Source: Halanaerobium hydrogeniformans (GTDB lineage: Bacteria > Bacillota > Halanaerobiia > Halanaerobiales > Halanaerobiaceae). Taken from it: a stretch of DNA of 64,000 nucleotides. The notes under the pieces are model-generated. The model was given only the letters and a program-made list of their open reading frames with translations, did not search any database and was not told where the DNA came from. Position numbers and translations under genes: made by a program. The stretch lies in NCBI RefSeq assembly GCF_000166415.1, contig NC_014654.1, positions 682,001 through 746,000 of the forward strand. The letters are read 5' to 3'. Position 1 is the first letter of the stretch. Every line of letters begins with the position of its first letter. This document shows, piece after piece, positions 37,048 to 44,666 of this stretch.

Positions 37048-37168
37048 CTATTTATTCTGATTTTCAATATACTTTTTAATTGTCTCAATAGTAGCACCAC
37101 CAGAAGATACAATAATGATATTGTAGACTATAAACAGAATGATAATTGTTATTTAAGTCTCTATTCAT
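37048..37168 (-). pseudogene. tnpA: TnpA remnant with large internal deletion
   Basis: The first ~20 codons (MNRDLNNNYHSVYSLQYH) are joined out of frame to the last ~20 (IVSSGGATIETIKKYIENQN, ending NK and TAG). The HUH motif and most of the protein, roughly 90 codons, are gone. The element can no longer move by itself. Confidence 0.85.
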
Positions 37169-37247
37169 AAAAATCAAACCTCCATGTTTTCTTTTACAAG
37201 CAAACATATGTATGATATAATTATAGTAGGATGGAGGTGAAAAATCA

Positions 37248-38501
37248 ATGCGATTATCATTTAAATTCAAGCCTAAATTAAGCCATAAGCAATTAGTAAT
37301 AATTAATGAATTAGCCTGGCATTGCTCTAAATTATATAATATAGTCAATTATCAGATTAAAAATAATAAAGATGTAAAAGCTGTCTATACTGAATTAGAA
37401 ACTAGATATAAAAATAACTGGCATAATGACTACCTTCACTCCCATAACAGACAACAGGCATTAAAGCAGTTAGCTCAGGACTGGAAAAGTTTTTTTAATT
37501 CTCTCAAAGATTATAAAAAGAATCCTCAAAAATATAAGGGGCAGCCAGGGTCACCTAATTTTAAACATATGAACAGTAATCCCTGTGAAATAATTTTTAC
37601 CAATTTAGCTGTTAGGATTAGAGATAACAAATTACTCTTATCCTTATCTAAAAAGATACAATCTAAATATAATGTGAAGGCTCTTAATTTTGAGCTGCCT
37701 GAAGCAGTTCAAAGCATTATAGATTTAGATGCTGTCCAGCAGATAAAGATTAAGCAGGACCGTATTTCTAAAAGATGGTATCTACTAATCATCTATAAGA
37801 CCGAGGAAATAAAAGAAAATAATAACCCTAACATAATGGCAGTTGATCTAGGTCTTGATAATTTGGCTACTTTAACATTTAAAAACAATTCTGATTGTTA
37901 TATTATCAATGGTAAAACTATTAAATCCAAAAATTCTTATTTTAATAAAGAAATTGCCAGACTACAAAGCATTAGAATGAGGCAGTTAGCTACCAGTAAA
38001 ATTAGAGATACTAAACGAATAAAATATCTGAGATTAAAGAGAAGAAATTATATTAGAGATTATATCCATAAAGCTAGCTGCAAAATAGTTGATTTAGCAA
38101 TTGAAAATCAAGTAGAAACTATTGTAATTGGAGATATAAAAAATATTAAACAATGCAGCAATCTTAAATCTTTTGTCCAAATACCGATCCAGAGATTAAA
38201 AAAATTAATTGAATACAAAGCTAAACTAAAAGGTATCAAAGTTGTTGAAATTGATGAAAGCTATACTTCTGGATGTAGTTCAGTAGATCTGGAAAAAATA
38301 AATAAAAGTAACTATGATAAATCCAGAAGAATTACTAGAGGTCTCTTTAAAACTAACGAGGGCCTATTAATTAATGCTGATCAGAATGGTAGCTTTAATA
38401 TACTTCGTAAATACCATAACGATAAATGTATTCTCAGACCTATCAAAGAGGCGAGAGATAATGGATTTGTGGACAATCCTTCAAGATTAAGGGTATCCTA
38501 A
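37248..38501 (+). CDS. tnpB: TnpB RNA-guided nuclease (OMEGA), intact
   Basis: 417 residues. The N-terminal region begins MRLSFKFKPKLSHKQ. The OrfB_IS605 domain follows with RuvC-like acids D in AVDLGLDNLATLTF, E in VVEIDESYTSGCSS and D in NADQNGSFNIL. Only one cysteine of the usual four-Cys finger is evident (SGCSS), so the zinc finger is atypical. RBS GGAGGTG is nine bases before the ATG. TnpB cleaves DNA guided by an RNA from the element's right end and helps the element persist. Similar to the broken TnpB at 27831-30558, with many substitutions. Confidence 0.92.
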   Translation: MRLSFKFKPKLSHKQLVIINELAWHCSKLYNIVNYQIKNNKDVKAVYTELETRYKNNWHNDYLHSHNRQQALKQLAQDWKSFFNSLKDYKKNPQKYKGQPGSPNFKHMNSNPCEIIFTNLAVRIRDNKLLLSLSKKIQSKYNVKALNFELPEAVQSIIDLDAVQQIKIKQDRISKRWYLLIIYKTEEIKENNNPNIMAVDLGLDNLATLTFKNNSDCYIINGKTIKSKNSYFNKEIARLQSIRMRQLATSKIRDTKRIKYLRLKRRNYIRDYIHKASCKIVDLAIENQVETIVIGDIKNIKQCSNLKSFVQIPIQRLKKLIEYKAKLKGIKVVEIDESYTSGCSSVDLEKINKSNYDKSRRITRGLFKTNEGLLINADQNGSFNILRKYHNDKCILRPIKEARDNGFVDNPSRLRVS

Positions 38502-38504
38502 ACT

Positions 38505-38634
38505 ATTAGGAGCAAAACTTAAAAGCCAAACATCTTGTAAACTGACCTAGTAATATAGGTTGAACTTTAATCTATATGAAGCAGTTAGAAGCTCCATCTA
38601 AATCTTGGTTTTGATTTAGATGGAGAGGTTCACG
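38505..38634 (+). ncRNA. Right end of IS605-type element, candidate omega RNA scaffold (copy 2)
   Basis: The tail ends in a near-perfect 13-bp hairpin, CTCCATCTAAATC / GATTTAGATGGAG, around TTGGTTTT, then AGGTTCACG. The scaffold-guide junction would be at about 38634, so the guide would come from the activator gene (GAAAAAAGCTGTAGAAAA). It matches the copy-1 end in layout with partly compensatory stem changes. Predicted from family knowledge. Confidence 0.6.
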
Positions 38635-40017
38635 AAAAAAGCTGTAGAAAAAGGTCTTTATACTATTGCTTTTGTGTTCAACAAAAAACAGGCCAGGGCC
38701 ATGGCAGAAGCAAAAGTGGATATGGTTTGTGCTCATCTTGGCTGGACTGCAGGGGGAGAAAAAGGAATAAAAACCAGGGAAGATATTTCAGAAAAAATTA
38801 AATTAGTTAAAGATATCTTTTCTACAGTTGAAGCAATAAATCCTGATATATTACATATGATTTATGGAGGAGGAGACATACAGAATCCCATTAAAGCCAA
38901 TGAATTCTATAAAGAGACTGATACATTAGGCTATATTGGTGGCTCAACTTTTGAGCGAATACCAGTTGAAAGCTCTATCAAAGATACTGTCAGCAGTTTT
39001 AAAAATTTTTATAAATTACAGAAAGAAAATATTAAATTAAAAGAAGAATTAAACAAGAAAAAGAGCTTTGATAATCTGGTCGGTCACAGTTTAATCATGC
39101 AGCAGATGTATGAATTAATCGATAAGGTAGCTAATAAAAATGTCAATGTTTTAGTTTTTGGAGAAAGTGGAACAGGTAAGGAGTTAGTTACCAGGGCCAT
39201 CCATTACAGCAGCCAGAGAACAGATAAAGCCTTTGTTAAAATAAACTGTGCGACAATACCAGAAAAGCTCTTAGAAAGTGAACTTTTTGGTCATGAAAAA
39301 GGATCGTTTACAGGAGCAGCAAAACAGCGAATCGGCAAATTTGAATTAGCAGATGGAGGCACTCTTTTTCTAGATGAAGTTGGAGAAATAGATATTAATC
39401 TACAGTCAAAACTTTTAAGGGTATTACAGGAAAAAGAATTTGAAAGAGTTGGCAGCAATAAAACAATTAAAGTAGATGTGAGAGTTATTTCGGCTACAAA
39501 CAAAGATCTCTGGCAGGCCGTAGCAGAAGGCAAGTTTAGAGAAGATCTTTTTTACCGTTTAAATGTTGTTTCAATAAACACCCCACCTCTTCGTAAACAT
39601 AAAGAGGATATACCTCTGCTTGTTAATAGCTTTATCAAACAGATTAAAGAAAAGTTTGATATCAAAATACTAAAAATAGAGCCCAGAGTTTTTGATGTTT
39701 TAATGGAATATGATTGGCCAGGTAATGTACGAGAATTAAAAAACAATATAGAAAGAGCAGCAATACTATCTGAAGATAAAACAATCAAGCTTGAAAATCT
39801 ACCCCAATATTTTAAAAAATTTACTAAGCAGCAGGATTATTTTAATCCGAGCAAGGAAAATGATGATTTAGCTGCTCATTTAGCAACCTTTGAAAAACAG
39901 ATAATACTTAATGCTTTAGAAGAGCAGCAGTGGAATCAAACAAAAACTGCAGAAATGCTGGGTATCAGCAGAAAAACACTCTATAATAAAATACAAAAAT
40001 ATAATCTAAATAATTGA
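38620..40017 (+). CDS. Sigma-54 activator, truncated sensor + AAA+ + Fis-type HTH
   Basis: 465 codons from an ATG inside the IS right end (MERFT), so the native N-terminal half of the sensor is missing. Residues ~6-135 are the second half of the TIM barrel (KVDMVCAHLGWTAGGEKG, MIYGGGDI, GYIGGSTFERIPVE). The sigma-54 AAA+ domain has Walker A GESGTGKE, the sigma-54 contact loop GSFTGA (usually GAFTGA), Walker B GGTLFLDEVGEI and an R-finger region. The C-terminal Fis-like HTH reads WNQTKTAEMLGISRKTLYNK. If translated from this start it might be an unregulated activator of the genes at 40275. Native length would be about 600 residues. Confidence 0.87.
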   Translation: MERFTKKAVEKGLYTIAFVFNKKQARAMAEAKVDMVCAHLGWTAGGEKGIKTREDISEKIKLVKDIFSTVEAINPDILHMIYGGGDIQNPIKANEFYKETDTLGYIGGSTFERIPVESSIKDTVSSFKNFYKLQKENIKLKEELNKKKSFDNLVGHSLIMQQMYELIDKVANKNVNVLVFGESGTGKELVTRAIHYSSQRTDKAFVKINCATIPEKLLESELFGHEKGSFTGAAKQRIGKFELADGGTLFLDEVGEIDINLQSKLLRVLQEKEFERVGSNKTIKVDVRVISATNKDLWQAVAEGKFREDLFYRLNVVSINTPPLRKHKEDIPLLVNSFIKQIKEKFDIKILKIEPRVFDVLMEYDWPGNVRELKNNIERAAILSEDKTIKLENLPQYFKKFTKQQDYFNPSKENDDLAAHLATFEKQIILNALEEQQWNQTKTAEMLGISRKTLYNKIQKYNLNN

Positions 40018-40029
40018 GATGATCAGTGG

Positions 40030-40093
40030 GTAATTAATTACACAAAAGCATTTTTTGGGGTTTTAGCAGCTTATTATTTGTGTAAATAATTAC
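40030..40093 (+). promoter_or_regulatory. Long inverted repeat, candidate upstream activator site or terminator
   Basis: Arms of 17 bases (GTAATTAATTACACAAA and TTTGTGTAAATAATTAC, 16 matching) enclose a 30-base spacer. It lies about 110-170 bases upstream of the sigma-54 promoter, the normal distance of an enhancer for an AAA+ activator. It could also fold as a terminator after the activator gene, though no T-run follows. Confidence 0.5.
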
Positions 40094-40201
40094 TCACTTT
40101 TAATTTTAACTAAAAACTATTTTTTAAAAATCGGCTCAATTTAGTCTCAAATTATCTAAAAATAAACAAAATTTAGTATATTGTTGGCTTTTTAATCTAT
40201 T

Positions 40202-40217
40202 TGGCATAGATAATGCA
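40202..40217 (+). promoter_or_regulatory. Sigma-54 (-24/-12) promoter
   Basis: TGGCATAGATAATGCA has GG (40203-40204) and GC (40215-40216) at the required distance and matches the TGGCAC-N5-TTGCA consensus at most positions. It is 58 bases before the Tm-1-like gene and just after a gene for a sigma-54 activator. Confidence 0.75.
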
Positions 40218-40274
40218 TTTATATATTAGTGAAGAGAATATATTTAAGCAAATAATAAGTAAAGGGGTGGTTTT

Positions 40275-41489
40275 TTGTCTAAAGTAGCTGTTCTAGGAAC
40301 CCTTGACACAAAAGGTGAAGAATTTCTTTATGTCAAAGAAATAATCGAAGGTGAAGGTTTAGAAACGATAGTAATTGATGCTGGAGTAATGGGTGAACCC
40401 TATTTTGAAGCTGAGATAAAAAAAGATATGGTTGCAAAAGCAGGTGGAGAGTCGATTGAAAATTTAATCGAAAAATCTGACCGAGGTTATTCAATGGAAG
40501 TGATGTCTAATGGTGCAGCCAAAGTAGTAGAAGAATTATATGAAGCTGGCGACATAGCTGGAATAATATCATTAGGAGGCTCAGCAGGAACAACAATTGG
40601 AACTACAGCCATGAAGAAGCTTCCGGTCGGTATTCCTAAAGTTATGGTTTCTACTCTAGCTTCAGGTGACACAAGACCTTATGTAGGAACAAAAGACATA
40701 ACGATGATGTATTCAGTAGTAGATATACTTGGAGCAAATAGCTTATCAGCTAATATACTGGCTAATGCTGCCTTTGCAGTTGCCGGGATGGTAAAAGGTA
40801 AAAAGCCTGAGCCTAAAGAAAAAAGACCTTTAATTGCTGCTACAATGTTCGGGGTAACAACTCCCTGTGTAGAAAAAGCAAGAGAATATTTAGAAGAAAA
40901 CGGTTATGAGGTTATCGTTTTTCATGCTACAGGTACAGGTGGAAAGGCAATGGAGAATTTAATAGAAGAAGGCTTTATAGCAGGTGTTTTAGATCTTACC
41001 ACAACAGAATTATGTGATGAACTGGTAGGAGGAGTGCTTTCGGCAGGACCTGATCGTTTAGAAGCTGCTGCAAAAAATTCTGTTCCTCAGGTAGTTTCTA
41101 CCGGTGCTCTGGATATGGTTAACTTTGGCCCTATTGACTCATTGCCAGAAGAATTCAAAGCTAGAAATATTTACAAACACAATCCAACAGTTACACTGAT
41201 GAGAACTAATTTAGAAGAGAACAAAGAATTAGCTGAGATCATGGCAAAAAAATTAAATCAAAGCACAGGCAAAACAGCACTAGTACTACCATTAAAAGGT
41301 GTATCGATGATCGATGCAGAAGGACAGCCTTTTCACGGAGCGGAAGAAGATCAAGTCCTTTTTGATACTTTAAGAGAAAAAATTGATCAAGATAAGGTAG
41401 AATTAATCGAAAAAGAGCTGCATATAAATGATGAAGAATTTGCTTTATCAGTTGCTAAAAAATTAATTGAATTAATGGAAAATAATTAA
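40275..41489 (+). CDS. Tm-1-like ATP-binding domain protein (UPF0261)
   Basis: 404 residues, cytosolic. The N-terminal region shows VAVLGTLDTKGEEFLYVKEI, then ISLGGSAGTTIGTTAMKKLP (nucleotide-binding loop) and VSTLASGDTRPYVGTKDITMMYSVVD. The C-terminal domain has VFHATGTGGKAMENLIEEGF and DLTTTELCDELVGG. The family is named after the tomato Tm-1 resistance protein and binds ATP, but its bacterial reaction is unknown. It starts at TTG 40275 behind AAAGGGGTGG. It is probably driven by the sigma-54 promoter at 40202 together with the TIM-barrel gene 16 bases downstream. Confidence 0.9.
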   Translation: MSKVAVLGTLDTKGEEFLYVKEIIEGEGLETIVIDAGVMGEPYFEAEIKKDMVAKAGGESIENLIEKSDRGYSMEVMSNGAAKVVEELYEAGDIAGIISLGGSAGTTIGTTAMKKLPVGIPKVMVSTLASGDTRPYVGTKDITMMYSVVDILGANSLSANILANAAFAVAGMVKGKKPEPKEKRPLIAATMFGVTTPCVEKAREYLEENGYEVIVFHATGTGGKAMENLIEEGFIAGVLDLTTTELCDELVGGVLSAGPDRLEAAAKNSVPQVVSTGALDMVNFGPIDSLPEEFKARNIYKHNPTVTLMRTNLEENKELAEIMAKKLNQSTGKTALVLPLKGVSMIDAEGQPFHGAEEDQVLFDTLREKIDQDKVELIEKELHINDEEFALSVAKKLIELMENN

Positions 41490-41505
41490 AGGGGGAAGAT
41501 AAAAA

Positions 41506-42336
41506 ATGGCATTTACTCGTCAAGAGGTTAGAGAAAAATTACTGGCTGAAGTTGAAAAAGGAAATAGTGTTGTTGGAGCAGGGGCTGGAACAGGTATTTC
41601 TGCTAAATTTGCCCAACAGGGTGGAGTAGACTTAATAATTATCTATAATTCAGGCCGCTATAGAATGGCAGGTAGAGGTTCATTGGCCGGTCTGCTTCCC
41701 TATGGAGATGCAAACGGGATCGTTGTAGAAATGGCAGATGAAGTTTTACCCGTAGCAAAAGAAACTCCTGTTTTAGCAGGTGTCTGTGGAACAGATCCCT
41801 TCAGATTAATGGATAAGTTTCTGGCAAAACTTAAGGAGATAGGTTTTTCAGGAGTACAGAATTTTCCTACAGTTGGTTTGATCGATGGAGTCTTTAGACA
41901 AAATCTGGAAGAAACAGGTATGGGCTATGATCTGGAAGTAGAAATGATCAGAAAAGCTCATCAGCTGGATATGTTCACCGCACCATATGTCTTTAGTGAA
42001 GAAGATGCAGCAGCTATGGCCGAAGCAGGTGCAGATGTCTTAGTAGCTCATATGGGACTAACAACAAGCGGCAGCATTGGTGCAGAAACAGCATTAACCT
42101 TAGAAGAAAGTGCTAAAAAAGTTCAAAGAATTGCAGATGCCGGTAAAAAAGTAAATCCTGATGTCATGGTTATCTGTCATGGTGGGCCAATTGCAATGCC
42201 TGATGATGCAAAATATGTACTTGAGAACACTGAAAACGTGATCGGTTTCTTTGGTGCTTCAAGTATAGAAAGACTCCCAACTGAAAAAGCAATTAGAGAA
42301 CAGACCGAAGACTTTAAAAATATTAAAATAAAGTAA
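41506..42336 (+). CDS. PEP-hydrolase-like TIM-barrel protein (PF09370 type)
   Basis: 276-residue TIM barrel related to phosphoenolpyruvate mutase/hydrolase-like proteins. Motifs: [67 protein letters not shown] and [11 protein letters not shown]. The reaction is not established. UPF0261 and PF09370 proteins commonly lie side by side, and some are fused, which points to one enzyme or complex. The same barrel is the sensor of the activator at 36562-40017. RBS GGGGGAAG; followed by a terminator at 42386. Confidence 0.88.
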   Translation: MAFTRQEVREKLLAEVEKGNSVVGAGAGTGISAKFAQQGGVDLIIIYNSGRYRMAGRGSLAGLLPYGDANGIVVEMADEVLPVAKETPVLAGVCGTDPFRLMDKFLAKLKEIGFSGVQNFPTVGLIDGVFRQNLEETGMGYDLEVEMIRKAHQLDMFTAPYVFSEEDAAAMAEAGADVLVAHMGLTTSGSIGAETALTLEESAKKVQRIADAGKKVNPDVMVICHGGPIAMPDDAKYVLENTENVIGFFGASSIERLPTEKAIREQTEDFKNIKIK

Positions 42337-42385
42337 ATATCAAACATTTATCTAAAAATAAAATTTCACAATAAATTGTTTAATC

Positions 42386-42417
42386 AAGCCCTCTTAAAAA
42401 TAATAAGAGGGCTTTTT
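42386..42417 (+). terminator. Rho-independent terminator
   Basis: AAGCCCTCTTA and TAAGAGGGCTT form a perfect 11-bp stem followed by a T-run. It closes the Tm-1-like/TIM-barrel operon. Confidence 0.88.
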
Positions 42418-42599
42418 AAAATTAATAGTAATTGAACTTCAGCTTTTCAAGCAGTTTAAGTATTTTAACTTAGCTGAGCCAGAGCAGAAAATCAGATAGC
42501 TTGTTATTATTCTCTTAAAGTAATATAATTAAATTAATTCATGTTGTCTTTTCACAATTGAATGATTATTTATAGTTTTTATTTTAGGAGGTTATTGCT

Positions 42600-43982
42600 A
42601 TTAAATACATAAAAAGTATTATAAAATACACGGGTATAATTCTCTTTATATTATTATTAGTCCTGCCAACTTTTGAGGGCTTAAGTATTGAAGGGCAGCG
42701 AGCTTTAGCAGTATTTGTGTTAGTTATGACCTTCTGGTTAACTAATATTATACCACTGGCTATTACAGCTTTGCTGGGAATGGTTTTAATGCCATTATTA
42801 AATATTATGTCAGTTGACCATACATTTGCATTATTTGGTAATAAAGCTATATTTTTTATATTAGGTGCTTTAATTATTTCTGCTGCTCTTTACTATACCG
42901 GTCTGGGAAGCAGAATGGCTTTTTCTATAATTAAGCTTTTTGGCAATAGCCCTCGCAATCTCCTGGTGGGTATATTGTTAACTGCAGCTTCTATGGCCTG
43001 TTTAATGCCTGAGCATGCAGTAGCAGCTCTTTTATTTCCGATAGTTATGGAAATAGCTTTAAGTTTGGAACTAAAACCATTAGAAAGCATTTATGCTAAA
43101 CTTCTTTTTCTATCGATGGCCTGGGGAGCTATTATAGGTGGTATAACTACTTATCTTGGTGGTTCACGTAATTTACTTGCTGTTGAGATATTAGAACAAA
43201 AATATAATATGAGTATTGGTTTTTTTGAATGGATCAAATATTCCTGGCCTATTCCTACTTTAATGCTGATATTTTTTATGTTATTGATCTGGAAGTACTT
43301 TAAGATTGATATCAATAATATAGATAAGGCATATAGTGTTCTAGAAGATAAGCTGGCTCAAAAGGGTGGTTTAAGTTTTGCTGAAAAAAAATTAATTGGT
43401 GTTTTAATAATAATAATCTTTAGCTGGCTTTTTTTAGCTCAAATTATTCATATTTCTGTCACCGCAGTAGCAGGTGCTGTGTTAATTTTTATTTTAAAAA
43501 TAGTGGTCTGGCGGGAAATAGAGGAATATGTTAACTGGGGAATAATTATAATGTGTGGAGGTGCAATAGTAGTTGCCAGTTCACTGGTAGAAACTGGAGC
43601 AACCTCCTGGTTATCCAATCAAATTTTTGCAGAGCTTGACCTTTCAATATTCTGGTTTTTATCACTTTTAGCTCTATTTACTATTTTATTAACTGAGGGA
43701 GTTAGTAATGTTGCAGCAGTAGCTGTAGTTTTACCGATCGCCTTTAGTATTAGTGATATTTATCAGTTAAACCCAATAATTATTACCCTTTCTGTTGCTT
43801 TACCAGGTGGGCTTGCTTTTATGTTTCCCATGGGAAGTCCTCCAAATGCTATAGCTTTTTCTTCCGGCTATTATAAAATAGAAGATTCAGTTAAATTAGG
43901 AATAATTTTAAATATAGCAGGCTGGTTAATTTATATGCTGGTACTCAAATTTTATTGGCCACTTTTAGGATTAAGATTTTAA
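42600..43982 (+). CDS. DASS/SLC13-type anion (dicarboxylate) sodium symporter
   Basis: Membrane carrier with about eleven helices and family motifs TYLGGSRNLLAVEIL, MCGGAIVVASSLVETGA, EGVSNVAAVAVVLP (SNT-like sodium site) and MGSPPNAIAFSSG. The frame is open from the AGGAGG at 42585, and the codon at the right distance is ATT (42600), giving IKYIKSIIKYTGIILFILLL as first helix and 460 residues in all, the normal family length. The first conventional starts in frame (GTG 42717, ATG 42726) would lose that helix. Monocistronic between a terminator and an unrelated gene. Confidence 0.82.
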   Translation: MKYIKSIIKYTGIILFILLLVLPTFEGLSIEGQRALAVFVLVMTFWLTNIIPLAITALLGMVLMPLLNIMSVDHTFALFGNKAIFFILGALIISAALYYTGLGSRMAFSIIKLFGNSPRNLLVGILLTAASMACLMPEHAVAALLFPIVMEIALSLELKPLESIYAKLLFLSMAWGAIIGGITTYLGGSRNLLAVEILEQKYNMSIGFFEWIKYSWPIPTLMLIFFMLLIWKYFKIDINNIDKAYSVLEDKLAQKGGLSFAEKKLIGVLIIIIFSWLFLAQIIHISVTAVAGAVLIFILKIVVWREIEEYVNWGIIIMCGGAIVVASSLVETGATSWLSNQIFAELDLSIFWFLSLLALFTILLTEGVSNVAAVAVVLPIAFSISDIYQLNPIIITLSVALPGGLAFMFPMGSPPNAIAFSSGYYKIEDSVKLGIILNIAGWLIYMLVLKFYWPLLGLRF

Positions 43983-44077
43983 AACAAATTAATTATCTAA
44001 TATAGGTTGCAATCGCTATTTCCTCCAACTATAATATGAATATAGAAAGATAATCTAATTAATTAAGGATTGATAAT

Positions 44078-44551
44078 ATGAAAAAATATCTACTCATTCT
44101 TTTCAGCTATGCTGGTTTAGAAGGTTTAAATAAAGTTCTCTTTAACAAGCTCAAAAGTGGTGACAGGCTATTTGTTAGAGCAGTTATTTTAGAGGGTGTA
44201 CCCAAATTATACAATCACCTAACTTCTGATCTTGGCTTTTTAGGGGATAAGGTAGCAAATGATATAGAAGAATCAGTGCTGGAAGGCCATCAATGCATTA
44301 CTGATAATTATTTAAAAAATTTAGAAGAAACTGCTGCAGAAAATAATATTGATTTTACTAAACACTTAATTGATCATCATCAGCTAGATAAGATGAAAAA
44401 AGATATTTTGGAAAAAGACTTAGATGCAGTATTTATAAACTTTTCTAAGAATGAATTTATCTCAGATCAAGTTAAAGAAAAAGAAATAAAAGATTTTTTA
44501 AAAAAAGCTGGGCTTAAACATTACAGTTTTTATGATGGAAAATTAGAATAG
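44078..44551 (+). CDS. Conserved protein of unknown function, possibly Usp-like
   Basis: 157 residues, soluble. The start KKYLLILFSYAGLEGLNKVL and the later LEKDLDAVFINFSKNEF fit an alpha/beta sandwich like universal stress proteins, but no ATP-loop signature is clear. RBS AAGGATTG before ATG; a terminator follows at 44566. It stands between the DASS carrier and the polysaccharide flippase without evident partner. Function not assigned. Confidence 0.6.
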   Translation: MKKYLLILFSYAGLEGLNKVLFNKLKSGDRLFVRAVILEGVPKLYNHLTSDLGFLGDKVANDIEESVLEGHQCITDNYLKNLEETAAENNIDFTKHLIDHHQLDKMKKDILEKDLDAVFINFSKNEFISDQVKEKEIKDFLKKAGLKHYSFYDGKLE

Positions 44552-44565
44552 GCCTGGCAAGATCA

Positions 44566-44596
44566 CCTTCCTTAAAAGGAGGGCTTTTTCTTTTTA
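44566..44596 (+). terminator. Rho-independent terminator
   Basis: CCTTCCTT pairs with AAGGAGGG (one wobble) and is followed by CTTTTTCTTTTT. Confidence 0.7.
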
Positions 44597-44666
44597 GGCA
44601 GGATTTTATCTAAAGATGTTTAACTATAACAATAATAATTATTAATTTGCAGGAGCTGAAAAAGAG

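Larger units (their letters stand above)
36994..38634 (+). mobile_element. IS200/IS605-type element, copy 2 (tnpB with deleted tnpA)
   Basis: About 1.64 kb. The left end has a hairpin (CTCCATCC ... GGGTGGAG, 37010-37038), followed by a minus-strand tnpA remnant, plus-strand tnpB, and a right end with a strong hairpin closing at GGTTCAC. Removing 36994-38634 restores the host frame (EVEFI-KKAVEKG), which supports these ends to within a base or two. No target duplication, as expected for the family. Confidence 0.87.
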
